64,000 nucleotides of DNA from Natrinema hispanicum (GTDB lineage Archaea; Halobacteriota; Halobacteria; Halobacteriales; Natrialbaceae): contig NZ_FOIC01000005.1 of assembly GCF_900111485.1 (NCBI RefSeq), forward strand, positions 62,001-126,000, given 5' to 3'. The position numbers and the translations under genes are program-made. Shown piece after piece: positions 50,192 to 58,822 of this stretch. Below the pieces are notes generated by a model. The model saw only the letters and a program-made list of their open reading frames with translations, made no database searches and had not been told where the DNA came from. Every line of letters starts with the position of its first letter. Position 1 is the stretch's first letter.

Positions 50192-51199
50192 ATGACTGAC
50201 TCGTCAACGGCAGAGAAGGGTGGCGCTGCGGCCGATGGCGTCAGACTGCTCCTCTGTGAGAACCCACTGCCACCGATCGATGAAGCGATCGCTGCTGCCA
50301 CGAACGAGGTCCCACACAGTAATCACTATACAGAGCCCTATTCCAACCCGTTGCGCGAGGTCCTTGCCGACCGGCTCGGCGTTCGACCCGCACAGATTCA
50401 CGTCAATGCAGGCTCCGAACTAATCCTCCGTCAGTTGTTCGATCGTTTCGGCCAACACGTCCACCTCCTGACGCCGACCTACCCGCTGTTTACGGAAATC
50501 GCCGAGCAGTATACCGAAACGCGGCTGCAGCCGGAGACCGACTTTCAGTTCGATCTCCGACAGCTAGACATCCCCGACGAAACGACGCTCGCGGTCATCG
50601 TCAATCCGAACAACCCGAACGGAGATGGCTTCGACATGCGTCCGCTTCCGGACCTCCTCGAGACCAATCCGGAGACGCGGTTCTTGGTCGACGAGGCGTT
50701 CGTCGATTTCGTCGACGAATCGGTCGCCCATCTCGTCCCCGAGTACGACAACCTCTTCGTGACCCAGACGTTGTCGAAAGCACACAGCCTCGCTGGCTTT
50801 CGCATCGGCTACGCGATTCTCCCCGAACCCATCGCCGACGAGCTGAACGCGAACAACGACGCCTATCCGCTCACGCGGCCGAGTCAAGCCGCCGCGATCG
50901 CAACCATAGAGCACGAATCGAAGATCCGCGCACGGATCGACCGACTCCAGTCGTGGACGACACAGTTGGCCGACGACCTCGAGTCACTGGGAGTGACGAC
51001 GTTCCCGAGCGAGACGTACTTCTTCCTCGCGGATTTTAGCCCACACGACGCACACGACATCGCAGCACAGTTACGAGAGCGAAACATCGTCGTCAAACCA
51101 CTCGAGAACGATCGGCTCGGCCCCGGTTACATGCGGGTCACGACGTCTCGACCCGAAGACAACGAGCGGGTCGTCAGCGCGCTCGCGGAGATCCTATAG
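50192..51199 (+). CDS. Class I/II PLP-dependent aminotransferase (HisC-like)
   Basis: 335 residues from MTDSSTAEKGGAAADGVRLL. PLP lysine segment: FVTQTLSKAHSLAGFRIGYA; IHVNAGSELILRQLFDRFG, VIVNPNNPNGDGFDMRPL and FLVDEAFVDFVDESVAHL are the other cofactor-contact regions. It resembles histidinol-phosphate or aromatic/aspartate-type aminotransferases but diverges from the hisC at 45.1 kb. It precedes the MAT gene with about 120 bp between, and a methyltransferase is divergent upstream. The real amino-group donor and acceptor are unknown; threonine-phosphate decarboxylase-like or methionine-salvage roles remain possible. Confidence 0.8.
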   Translation: MTDSSTAEKGGAAADGVRLLLCENPLPPIDEAIAAATNEVPHSNHYTEPYSNPLREVLADRLGVRPAQIHVNAGSELILRQLFDRFGQHVHLLTPTYPLFTEIAEQYTETRLQPETDFQFDLRQLDIPDETTLAVIVNPNNPNGDGFDMRPLPDLLETNPETRFLVDEAFVDFVDESVAHLVPEYDNLFVTQTLSKAHSLAGFRIGYAILPEPIADELNANNDAYPLTRPSQAAAIATIEHESKIRARIDRLQSWTTQLADDLESLGVTTFPSETYFFLADFSPHDAHDIAAQLRERNIVVKPLENDRLGPGYMRVTTSRPEDNERVVSALAEIL

Positions 51200-51321
51200 A
51201 CATCTCGAAAGCGTCGAGACTGCCCTCGCTGTCGCTTTGCTGGCGATCACATACCAGTCCCCCTGATGGTTCAGGTATCGTCGACAACGTATAGGTTGTT
51301 ACAGCGGTTTTCTCTCTGTCT

Positions 51322-52482
51322 ATGGACGTCTCCGCGGTTTCCGTTTCCCACCTCGATCGCGATCCCGTCGCGGCACGACCGACGGAGTTCGTCGAACGGA
51401 AGGGACTGGGCCATCCGGATTCGATCTGTGATGGGATCGCCGAGGCGGTTTCACGACGCCTCTCGCAGTACTATCTCGAGGAGTTCGGACACATCCTGCA
51501 TCATAACACCGACAGCGTGCAACTCGTCGCCGGGACGACGGAGCCAGCGTTCGGCGGCGGCGAGATCGTCGACCCGATCTACGTGCTCATCAGCGGCCGG
51601 GCGACCACGACCGTCGATGGCCAGGACGTTCCGGTCGACGACCTCGCAATCGACGCCGCTCGAGACTACGTCGACACGACTTTCGACGAGCTCCCTGCCG
51701 ATGCGGTCGAGTTCGACCCGCGGATCGGTGAGACATCCGCCGATTTGAAAGCGCTGTTCGACGAGCAGAGAGCCACGCGAGCGAACGACACCAGTATCGG
51801 CGTCGGCTACGCGCCGCTATCCAACACGGAGCGCATGGTTCGAGGGCTCGAGCCAGCGATTCGCGAGGAGATTCCGGCGGTCGGTGAGGACGTCAAGGTA
51901 CTGGGCTGGCGCACGGACGACGAACTCAGGTTGACCGTCGCCGCGGCCGTCGTCTCTCGGCACGTCGCGACTCTCGAGGAGTACGTCGATGTCGTCGCGC
52001 AAGTCGAGAACCTGACCACCCGCTATGCGAGCGATCGCACGGAGCGCGACGTCCACGTCGACGTCAACGCCGCAGACGACATCGATACCGAGACGGTCTA
52101 CCTCACCGAAACCGGCCTCTCCGCTGAGATGGGTGACGACGGGAACGTCGGGCGTGGCAACCGTGTCAACGGCCTCATTACGCCCCACCGATCGATGAGC
52201 CTCGAGGCAACGGCCGGCAAGAACCCGGTCAGCCACGTCGGCAAGCTCTACAACATCGTCGCGACGAACGCTGCAGAACGGATCAATCAGGAACTCGACG
52301 CCGAGTACACCGGGATAAAACTCCTCTCGCAGATCGGCGCGCCGGTGGCGGAACCCCAGGCTATCGGCGTGGAGACGACGGCGCGCGACGACGACGAACT
52401 CCGGCGGCTCGTGGCCGCCGAACTCGAGGGGATCGACTCGCTCGCTCGTGACATCGTGGCCGGCGACGTGCAACTGTTTTAG
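51322..52482 (+). CDS. Archaeal methionine adenosyltransferase (MAT)
   Basis: 386 residues, slightly shorter than the typical 400 or so. Conserved segments include [60 protein letters not shown] and [20 protein letters not shown], all characteristic of the archaeal MAT family. It makes S-adenosylmethionine from methionine and ATP. Haloarchaeal genomes normally need one such gene; whether this is the sole copy or a paralogue cannot be judged from the window. The next gene (proteasome-beta-like) starts 34 bp downstream, so they may be co-transcribed. Confidence 0.9.
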   Translation: MDVSAVSVSHLDRDPVAARPTEFVERKGLGHPDSICDGIAEAVSRRLSQYYLEEFGHILHHNTDSVQLVAGTTEPAFGGGEIVDPIYVLISGRATTTVDGQDVPVDDLAIDAARDYVDTTFDELPADAVEFDPRIGETSADLKALFDEQRATRANDTSIGVGYAPLSNTERMVRGLEPAIREEIPAVGEDVKVLGWRTDDELRLTVAAAVVSRHVATLEEYVDVVAQVENLTTRYASDRTERDVHVDVNAADDIDTETVYLTETGLSAEMGDDGNVGRGNRVNGLITPHRSMSLEATAGKNPVSHVGKLYNIVATNAAERINQELDAEYTGIKLLSQIGAPVAEPQAIGVETTARDDDELRRLVAAELEGIDSLARDIVAGDVQLF

Positions 52483-52515
52483 CGCTGGTCGACGTCGGGT
52501 CCGTGAGGTATCACA

Positions 52516-53172
52516 GTGACAGCACGCCGACTGCGAACCAGTCGATCGCGGGACAAGGGGCCACTGACCGACGGTGGGTCCGGAGTAGCCGGGACGCTCG
52601 TCGGACTCGCGACGCGAGATGGCGTTCTTCTCGCGGCCGACACGCGGACGAGCCAGGGTACTGTCGTCCGCAGCGAGCGCGTTCAGAAGCTCGCGCAGGT
52701 TCACCCAACTGCCGCGATTGGATCGACCGACCACCTCGGTGCCGCACAGTCGTTCGTCCGAACGATCCGGCTCGAGGCCGACCGCTACGAGACCGACCGT
52801 GGCGAGCCGATGACGCTGCCGGAACTGAGTACGGTCGCGGCCGGAACACTCCGGTCGGAGTCCGAAGCGGGGACGTTCGTCCTCGGCGGCGTCGACGCCG
52901 AGGGGGCACACGTCTTCTGCCTGCACCCGGACGGCGGCGTCCTCGAAGACGAATTCGTCGCAGTCGGTAGCGGCCAAGAGGTCGCCACGGGCGTCCTCGA
53001 AGCCGAGGCCACGGACTCACTGCCGATGGCCGAGGCGCGACGGGTCGCCGGCCGCGCTCTCGCGAGCAGTGCCGAGCGCGACGCGCTGACCGGTGTCGGC
53101 GTTCGCATCGCCGAGATCACGGCCGCTGGCGTCGAGACGGCCGACTACGAGTCGGCCGACGAACTCCTGTAA
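52516..53172 (+). CDS. Proteasome beta-like Ntn-hydrolase with shifted N-terminal threonine
   Basis: 218 residues starting at a GTG. The fold matches 20S proteasome beta subunits: GTLVGLATRDGVLLAADTRT, then SERVQKLAQVHPTAAIGSTD, then LEDEFVAVGSGQEVATGVLE and ARRVAGRALASSAERDA. In canonical subunits Thr1 precedes the catalytic Asp by 16 residues and the catalytic Lys by 32. Here Asp42 and Lys58 are 16 and 32 residues after Gly26, not after Thr27. The Thr is thus one place late or the first Thr is missing, so the Ntn nucleophile may be absent. A family-1 palindromic element follows the stop. Confidence 0.75.
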   Translation: MTARRLRTSRSRDKGPLTDGGSGVAGTLVGLATRDGVLLAADTRTSQGTVVRSERVQKLAQVHPTAAIGSTDHLGAAQSFVRTIRLEADRYETDRGEPMTLPELSTVAAGTLRSESEAGTFVLGGVDAEGAHVFCLHPDGGVLEDEFVAVGSGQEVATGVLEAEATDSLPMAEARRVAGRALASSAERDALTGVGVRIAEITAAGVETADYESADELL

Positions 53173-53175
53173 GGG

Positions 53176-53263
53176 CACCATACGGACCACTGTCAGTCAG
53201 TTCCGGCACACCCGCATGACGGTTGCGCGTGCGCCGGTACCCAGTGACAGCAGACCGTATCAG
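53176..53263 (+). repeat. Family-1 palindromic element, copy F
   Basis: 88 bp from CACCATACGGACCACTGTCA through CGCATGACGGTTGCGCGTGC and GCCGG to GTGACAGCAGACCGTATCAG. It fills nearly all of the space between the convergent stop codons of the proteasome-like gene and the MTH1187 gene, and its end supplies the TGA of the latter. Confidence 0.85.
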
Positions 53264-53571
53264 TCGCGTCGCTTGGCGTCCCGGCCGAGCTGTCGTTCGA
53301 CGGCGTCGACCTTGTCGCTGGCTCGTTGCTCGACCGTTCGTTTGTCGTCGACTTTCAGCGTCGTGATCACTCGCGCTTCGTCGACGGCCGCGTGTGCTGC
53401 TGCTGCGGCGTCGAACAGTTCGCTCGCGTCGTCGGCTTCGACGACCGTTCCCATCGGATTGGTCTCGTATGCGACGTCGAAATCCTCGAGCGCGTCGATT
53501 GCCTTCGCGACCGCTTCGGACAGACTGCCCTCCCGAACGGGCGTGACGTTGAGCTCGCCGATCGCTGTCAT
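53260..53571 (-). CDS. MTH1187/YkoF-family thiamine-binding protein
   Basis: 103 residues. The family pattern is MTAIGELNVTPVREGSLSEA, then VAYETNPMGTVVEADDASEL (with the M-G-T-V-V motif), then HAAVDEARVITTLKVDDKRT. These small proteins form ferredoxin-like dimers; members bind thiamine or hydroxymethylpyrimidine. The acidic bias and length are normal. The TGA stop lies inside a family-1 palindromic element. It converges with the proteasome-like gene and diverges from the ZIP gene. Confidence 0.85.
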   Translation of the reverse strand: MTAIGELNVTPVREGSLSEAVAKAIDALEDFDVAYETNPMGTVVEADDASELFDAAAAAHAAVDEARVITTLKVDDKRTVEQRASDKVDAVERQLGRDAKRRD

Positions 53572-53659
53572 GTCTCACAGTACGTTGTCGGCGAATATAA
53601 TGGCGCAACTCCCTCGAACGAGGGTTCTTTTCCGGCCTGCCCTCGACACCCCACCATTC

Positions 53660-53668
53660 CTATATATC
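53660..53668 (+). promoter_or_regulatory. TATA-like box of the ZIP transporter transcript
   Basis: CTATATATC lies about 30 bases before the ATG of the 11-codon upstream ORF and about 60 bases before the ZIP ATG, so transcription probably starts at the small ORF. Confidence 0.6.
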
Positions 53669-53695
53669 CGTCCGGCGTTGTCACCCCTACCCACG

Positions 53696-53731
53696 ATGAA
53701 CGTTCAGGGTATGGGAGGTCGGCCATGGTAG
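53696..53731 (+). CDS. 11-codon upstream ORF overlapping the ZIP start
   Basis: ATG at 53696 encodes MNVQGMGGRPW followed by TAG. Its last codon and stop overlap the ZIP start codon (53725) in a different frame. The ATG lies about 30 bases after the TATA-like box, so it could be translated from a leaderless mRNA. A GGAGGT Shine-Dalgarno string for the ZIP gene is embedded at 53714-53719. The layout would allow translational coupling or a leader-peptide control; both are inference. Confidence 0.45.
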   Translation: MNVQGMGGRPW

Positions 53732-54456
53732 CGGTCTCGGCGGAGTTCTACTGGATCGCGGGGTTCGCCATTGTCGCGGCGCTCGTCAACAGCGCGGGGA
53801 TCGTCGCTATCTTCCGCTATCGGGAGTGGGCGGAACGATACCTCACCTATTTCATGTGTTTTGCCGCGGGGGTTCTCCTTTCGACGCCGCTGTTGCTCGC
53901 GCTACCGAACGCGATCGCGAACAACTCGAACGCGGGATTCAGTGCTTTAGGCGGGTTTCTGTTCATGTTTTTCTCGAACAAACTGATCACGTATCGCACC
54001 CAGCAGGAGAGTCTCGCGTTCGGGGTGACGGCGGCGGAGGGCATCGGGATCCACTCGCTGGTCGACGGCGTCGTGTACACCGTCACGTTTAGCGTGTCCC
54101 TCCTGACCGGGATCCTGGCAGGCACCGGGTTAGTGGTCCACGAGTTCGCCGAGGGCGTTATCACGTATCTCGTCTTGCTGAAAGGCAACGTGACGGAACG
54201 AACGGCGGCGGTGTACGCGTTCTTCATCGCCGCGCTGACGACGCCGATCGGCGCGTTCGTCGCGTATCCGCTGGTCACCAGACTGGGCCAGCGCCACCTG
54301 GGACTGCTGCTCGGTTTCGTCTCGGGCGTGTTGCTCTACGTCTCCGCATCTCACCTGCTCCCCGAAGCGAGCGCACACGAGCAGAAACATTCGACCGTCG
54401 CCCTCATGGCTGGCGTCGGACTGGCACTGTTCATCGTGTTCTCGCGGACGGTGTAG
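53725..54456 (+). CDS. ZIP-family metal transporter
   Basis: 243 residues with about eight hydrophobic segments. Metal-site helices are GIGIHSLVDGVVYTVTFSVS and LVVHEFAEGVITYLVLLKGN, carrying the conserved H-x-x-x-D/E-G pairs typical of ZIP zinc/iron importers; YVSASHLLPEASAHEQKHST precedes the last helix. It imports divalent metals, most likely zinc. The ATG at 53725 has a GGAGGT ribosome-binding site five bases upstream, unusual in this mostly leaderless genome, and overlaps an 11-codon upstream ORF. The longer frame beginning at 53326 is antisense to the MTH1187 gene and was rejected. Confidence 0.92.
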   Translation: MVAVSAEFYWIAGFAIVAALVNSAGIVAIFRYREWAERYLTYFMCFAAGVLLSTPLLLALPNAIANNSNAGFSALGGFLFMFFSNKLITYRTQQESLAFGVTAAEGIGIHSLVDGVVYTVTFSVSLLTGILAGTGLVVHEFAEGVITYLVLLKGNVTERTAAVYAFFIAALTTPIGAFVAYPLVTRLGQRHLGLLLGFVSGVLLYVSASHLLPEASAHEQKHSTVALMAGVGLALFIVFSRTV

Positions 54457-54541
54457 GAGGGCTCGAAACCCGTGTCGGTCCCGAATCAGTCGTCATCTCG
54501 AGAAACGTGCTTTCAAGTCAGTCGGGCGCACACTCGGAGCT

Positions 54542-56095
54542 ATGCCAGAGGAGGAACTCGCCGCACGGGTCGCGGACGTGCTGGCAGTCGACGCTGCTGA
54601 CTTCCGCCAGCAGGCCGAGGCGGATACCGAGGTGATCAAAGACGCCGTCGAGGAGGGTGTCTTCGATAACCCACAGGCGATCGTCGGCCTCGAGTACGAA
54701 TTCTATGCGATCAAGGCTGATGACTGCACGTTGCGACGGGTTCCACGCCGGCTGCTCGAGCTGATCGGCTTCGAGAAGGAACTCGGCTTGCACAACGCGG
54801 AGATGACGACCAGCCCACAGCCGCTGAACGCGCCCGGGCTGGCGGCTCAGGAGTCGGAAGTCAAAGCGCGCCTGCAGACGGCACTCGATGTAACCCAGTC
54901 CGAGCGGATGCGGCTGGTCAGCGACGGGCTCTGGACGATTCCGCCCGAAGGCGAGTCGGCGGGCACGTACCTCACCGACAGCGTCGAGCGCACGGCAGCC
55001 ACGCCGGAGGGAGACGACCGCTCGATCCGCATCGCGACGAACATGAGTGACTCCGCCCGCTATCACGCGATGGCTAACACCGCTCAGTCCGACTCTGCGG
55101 GGATGCGCATCGAAGCACCACACGTCTCGTTACAGGCCGAGACCGTCATGCCCGAAAGTCTCATCACGTCGATCCAGCCCCACTATCAGGTTCCACACGC
55201 GCCCGACCTCCCCGAATACTTCAACTACGCGCTCCGGGTGGCGGGGCCGCTGCTCGCACTCGGCGTCAACTCGCCGTTTTTCCCTGCCGATCTGTACGAC
55301 GAGGACGCGACCGGCGACGAAATCCTTCAGGACGGCTGGATGGAACACCGCATCAGCGTCTTCGAGACGATGCTCAATGATCCTACGACGGGCGAAGGGA
55401 AGGTCCGGTTCCCCCACGATCTCGAGACTGTCGACGAGGCGATCGACCGGATTGCCGACGACGATACGATCGTGCCGATGCCGGTCGAACCCGGCGAGCG
55501 CTTCGACGACCAGTTCCCCCACTTCCGGCGCAAACACGGCACCTACTGGCGGTGGGTCCGTCCCGTCTTCGGCGGCCCGACGCGCTCGGCAGCCAACGCC
55601 CGCATCGAGTTCCGGCCGATCCCCGCCCAGCCGACGGTCCGCGACTCGGTGGCCTTCCTCGCCGCGTTCGCCGGCCTGATGGAGAGTCTCACCCGACTCG
55701 AGCACCCCGTTCACGAACTCGACTGGCAGCTCGCTCGCGAGAACTTCTACGGGGCGATGACCGACGGTCTCGAGGCCGAGCTGACGTGGATTACCAACGA
55801 CGGCCGGGAAGTCACCGACGGCCTCGAACTCTACGAGGACCTGCTTGCTCACGCCGAAGATGGGCTGGTCAACCGCGGGCTGAGCGAGGAAGACGCCGCC
55901 AAGTACCTCTACCCGCTTCGGCGGCGGGTCCGACAGCAGGTGACGCCCGCAAGCTGGAAGCGCGAACAGGTGCGGGCGGCCCTCGAGGACGGTGCCGACT
56001 TCGCCGATGCGCTCGAACGGATGCAACAGCGCTACGTCAGCCGGCAGTCGGAGACGCTGCTCGAGGGGAGTTTCGCTGACTGGATCGGCGACTGA
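54542..56095 (+). CDS. GCS2-family carboxylate-amine ligase-like protein (517 aa)
   Basis: Segments such as VGLEYEFYAIKADDCTLRRV near residues 48-67, LHNAEMTTSPQPLNAPGL at 83-100, NARIEFRPIPAQPTVRDSVA near 351-370 and ELDWQLARENFYGAMTDGLE near 395-414 fit the GCS2 fold, which ligates glutamate or other carboxylates to amines using ATP and Mg2+. It is longer (517) than the haloarchaeal gamma-glutamylcysteine ligase (about 360), suggesting another substrate. The Glu residues of the first segment are candidate metal ligands. It is a single gene 85 bp after zip. Confidence 0.7.
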   Translation: MPEEELAARVADVLAVDAADFRQQAEADTEVIKDAVEEGVFDNPQAIVGLEYEFYAIKADDCTLRRVPRRLLELIGFEKELGLHNAEMTTSPQPLNAPGLAAQESEVKARLQTALDVTQSERMRLVSDGLWTIPPEGESAGTYLTDSVERTAATPEGDDRSIRIATNMSDSARYHAMANTAQSDSAGMRIEAPHVSLQAETVMPESLITSIQPHYQVPHAPDLPEYFNYALRVAGPLLALGVNSPFFPADLYDEDATGDEILQDGWMEHRISVFETMLNDPTTGEGKVRFPHDLETVDEAIDRIADDDTIVPMPVEPGERFDDQFPHFRRKHGTYWRWVRPVFGGPTRSAANARIEFRPIPAQPTVRDSVAFLAAFAGLMESLTRLEHPVHELDWQLARENFYGAMTDGLEAELTWITNDGREVTDGLELYEDLLAHAEDGLVNRGLSEEDAAKYLYPLRRRVRQQVTPASWKREQVRAALEDGADFADALERMQQRYVSRQSETLLEGSFADWIGD

Positions 56096-56336
56096 CGGAT
56101 CGAACGCGGTGTGGCGAGGAAAAAGAGCGTATTCACGGTCGATAGTACGGTTTCTCTATTTCGAATCGATTTCGAAACGAAAGTGCCCGATTTGGTAACT
56201 ACAGATGTGGATCTCACGCTAGCATTTCTATCAAATATTGGGTGTGTTTGTAGAATCGTGTGGAATACACAGTGCAAGTTGGTTATGAGCAGATCTATTC
56301 AGAAAGTCTACAAATGGACAGATAGTAGATCGAGTC
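56096..56336. other. AT-rich intergenic start of a small-gene island
   Basis: About 240 bp where base composition falls below that of flanking genes. No coding frame is supported. The AT-rich block continues to about 57150 and holds two small membrane proteins, suggesting a horizontally acquired or decayed insertion. Confidence 0.4.
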
Positions 56337-56687
56337 ATGTATCCGTCGGTTCCCGGCATGGGTGTACTGGTACCTCCAATAGCGCTTAGCGTAGGTGCTC
56401 TCGCAGGACTACTCGTATATCGTACTGCGAAACGTCAGCACATCTTAGTACCACGTCTGTGGGCCGGACTAATTGGGATTGCATTCTTCCTTGCCCCGAT
56501 TATCCTCACTCCTGTACTGCTTCCGGTCTATTACTCACTATTCGTCCCCTCTGGTCCCAGTCTTGTTGTTAAACCGCTACACGCACTTGCAACAGTTATC
56601 GGAGGCGGTTCGCTGGTCGGATTGGGGGTTCTCCTCATTTTCTTCGGCTATACGAACCGTTACCAGCGGCGGGAACACGCGCCGTGA
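56337..56687 (+). CDS. Small integral membrane protein, AT-rich gene (116 aa)
   Basis: Up to 116 residues with three or more hydrophobic segments: PPIALSVGALAGLLVYRTAK, WAGLIGIAFFLAPIILTPVL and GGGSLVGLGVLLIFFGYTNR. An internal ATG at 56358 is an alternative start. Base composition is clearly more AT-rich than neighbouring chromosomal genes, and acidic residues are few, unlike most haloarchaeal proteins. The reading frame is open and membrane-like, which argues for a real gene, but no family is recognised. Confidence 0.5.
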   Translation: MYPSVPGMGVLVPPIALSVGALAGLLVYRTAKRQHILVPRLWAGLIGIAFFLAPIILTPVLLPVYYSLFVPSGPSLVVKPLHALATVIGGGSLVGLGVLLIFFGYTNRYQRREHAP

Positions 56688-56805
56688 AAATGGGACGCAC
56701 ACGTTCTGGAGTGACCGATGTAAGGCGCGTATGCAGCATGGGGTGATGGTCAGTCAACAAGGGATAGTGACCGGCCAGTACAGCGAACATACCTTTCAGT
56801 TTTAG

Positions 56806-56973
56806 CTACTTATTTTGCTTCGACAGACGAGATTGAAGAAGTCCAAGAACGCCGATCAGCGTTCCGCTAAACAACGCTCCGACGCCAATAGCCGAAACGA
56901 TTCCTGTGCTGTTGAGAGCAAGAAACCCACCGGAGAGCAAAAGAAGCAATCCGAAATAATACAGTTCATTCAT
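56806..56973 (-). CDS. Two-helix small membrane protein (55 aa), AT-rich gene
   Basis: 55 residues from MNELYYFGLLLLLSGGFLAL; a second hydrophobic segment GVGALFSGTLIGVLGLLQSR follows, then a short basic tail RLSKQNK. A TATA-like ATACATATAT string on the minus strand (56991-57000) lies about 20-25 bases before this ATG, fitting a leaderless transcript. An ATG at 56991 in frame adds six residues. The gene is much more AT-rich than neighbours, as is the 116-residue gene nearby, which suggests a shared foreign origin. Confidence 0.5.
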   Translation of the reverse strand: MNELYYFGLLLLLSGGFLALNSTGIVSAIGVGALFSGTLIGVLGLLQSRLSKQNK

Positions 56974-57161
56974 TAATAGATTACATTTCAATATATGTAT
57001 TAATCTTGTGTTGGTCAGTTCGCCTGTTAAGCTGTATCCTCCCTATTCTCAACATCCGGTTCTTGGCTAGAATGTGGAGGATCAGCGCCAACCGTGTTAC
57101 ATCGTTCTCCTGTACTTACTGTTTTTCAACAACCATTCTAAAGAAGGAAAAGGGCGAATAT

Positions 57162-58595
57162 CTACCGTTGTTCGGGTTCGACGTTCTGGTTCATCCGGAA
57201 CAGGTTGTCCGGGTCGTATTTCGTCTTGAGCGCGACCAGTCGGTCGTAGTTGTCGCCGTAGCCGCGAGCTTCCTCGCCTGCATCCTCGCTGATGAAGTTC
57301 ACGTAGGCCCCACCGGACGTGTACGGAGCCATCGCGTCGAAGAACTCTCGAGCCCAGGGGATACAGTCGTCGTCCATCGCGGGGTCTTCCCAGCGCGTGT
57401 GGACGTTCATCACGTATTCGGCATCGCGGTGTGGATAGGCCGTCGCGTCCGACGGCACGCGTGCCATCTTGCCGCCGAGCTGCGCGAAGAAAATCTCGGA
57501 CTGTGGCGACGGGAGGTTGGCTGCATACTCGACCGCGGTGTCGATGGCGTCGTCGGAGAGCGCACGGAAGTTGTGTGATTTCCAGTAGTTGCGCGCACCT
57601 TCGGTGAGCAGCGGATCGAACGCCTGCTGGAACGCCGCGTACTGGTGTGGGCCGACGGCGTCGGCGATAGGGTCGCCGTACTCCCGGATCGGGGCCAGGA
57701 CGTCCTCACCGTCTTCCATGTCGCCGGCGTAGAACGTGACGACGATGACGACGTCGTCGCCGTGAACGTCCTCTGGGAGGAACGGAAGCGGCGGTGCCTG
57801 TCGGAGCACGATCCAGACGGCGGCCTCCTCCGGTGCCTCCTCGTTGAAATCCCGGACGTGTCGGAGCACGTCCGGCGCGTCCGCGCCCGCGTAGACGACT
57901 GGTCCCGAGAGCACTTCGGGGCCGACCTCGTGGAGATCGAACTCGAACGACGTGACGACGCCGAAGTTACCACCGCCGCCGCGGAGTCCCCAGAACAGAT
58001 CCGCGTTCTCCGTCTCGCTCGCGTGCCGAAGCGTGCCGTCCGCGGTAACGATATCGACACCCCGCAGGTTGTCCACCGTCATGCCGTACGTTCGGGTGAG
58101 CCAGCCGAAGCCGCCGCCGAGCGTGAGCCCCGCGACGCCGGTCGTCGAGTTGATGCCAAGCGGGGTCGCCAGCCCGAACGCCTGCGTCTCGAGGTCGACG
58201 TCGGCCAGGGTCGCGCCCGGTTCGACGCGAGCCGTTTTCGTCTCCGGGTCGACGCGAACCGATCGCATCGCCGAGAGATCGAGCATCAGCCCGTCGTCAC
58301 AAACCGCGTTCCCCGCGATGTTGTGGCCGCCGCCACACACCGCGAGACGCAGGTCGTGTTCGCGGGCAGCGTCCACCGCCGCAATCACGTCTGAAACGCC
58401 CATCGCCCGAACGATGAGCGCCGGCTGCCTATCGATCATCCCGTTCCAGATCGCTCGCGTCTCGTCGTAGTTCGGATCCTCTGGACGGACCACCTCGCCG
58501 TGTAGTCCCTCGCCGAATCCGTCTAGTTCGCCGCTATCCGCGGGTATAGTTGCCACTGTGATCCCCCTCACTCGTCGTACACCTCGCTCGAGCAT
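57162..58595 (-). CDS. FAD-linked oxidoreductase (berberine-bridge-enzyme type), paralogue 1
   Basis: 477 residues. An N-terminal PCMH FAD domain contains LAVCGGGHNIAGNAV, whose His91 is the likely site of 8-alpha-histidyl FAD, and GFGWLTRTYGMTVDN. No Cys for a second covalent link is at the usual place, so FAD is mono-covalent. The C-terminal BBE segment is RLVALKTKYDPDNLFRMNQN. Such enzymes oxidise sugars, alcohols or lactones with O2 or another acceptor. A GTG start at 58553 is also plausible, because the TATA-like box near 58606-58617 lies only about 15 bases from the 58595 ATG. It is divergent from an equally long paralogue. Confidence 0.88.
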   Translation of the reverse strand: MLERGVRRVRGITVATIPADSGELDGFGEGLHGEVVRPEDPNYDETRAIWNGMIDRQPALIVRAMGVSDVIAAVDAAREHDLRLAVCGGGHNIAGNAVCDDGLMLDLSAMRSVRVDPETKTARVEPGATLADVDLETQAFGLATPLGINSTTGVAGLTLGGGFGWLTRTYGMTVDNLRGVDIVTADGTLRHASETENADLFWGLRGGGGNFGVVTSFEFDLHEVGPEVLSGPVVYAGADAPDVLRHVRDFNEEAPEEAAVWIVLRQAPPLPFLPEDVHGDDVVIVVTFYAGDMEDGEDVLAPIREYGDPIADAVGPHQYAAFQQAFDPLLTEGARNYWKSHNFRALSDDAIDTAVEYAANLPSPQSEIFFAQLGGKMARVPSDATAYPHRDAEYVMNVHTRWEDPAMDDDCIPWAREFFDAMAPYTSGGAYVNFISEDAGEEARGYGDNYDRLVALKTKYDPDNLFRMNQNVEPEQR

Positions 58596-58822
58596 ATAGA
58601 TTCCATAATTAATAATTAGGATAAGTCGGGCAACAGGAGAGACCGACGAACTGGTGTGTCTGGCCGTCGCTCGAGGGATCGCTTTTCCTCTCCAAACAAT
58701 CGGATTCTCGACTGGTAACTGCGCTAAAACGGATTGTCACACATGAGCAAACATATCTCCCCGATAGACCATCGTATTAGATAGACTACTGTTTTATCGC
58801 TGTCGCAGGGGTGCCATGACAT

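Noticed and set aside
53326..53724. N-terminal extension of the ZIP transporter frame
   Set aside because: It runs antisense through the MTH1187 gene, whereas the ATG at 53725 has a strong ribosome-binding site and begins the first transmembrane helix.
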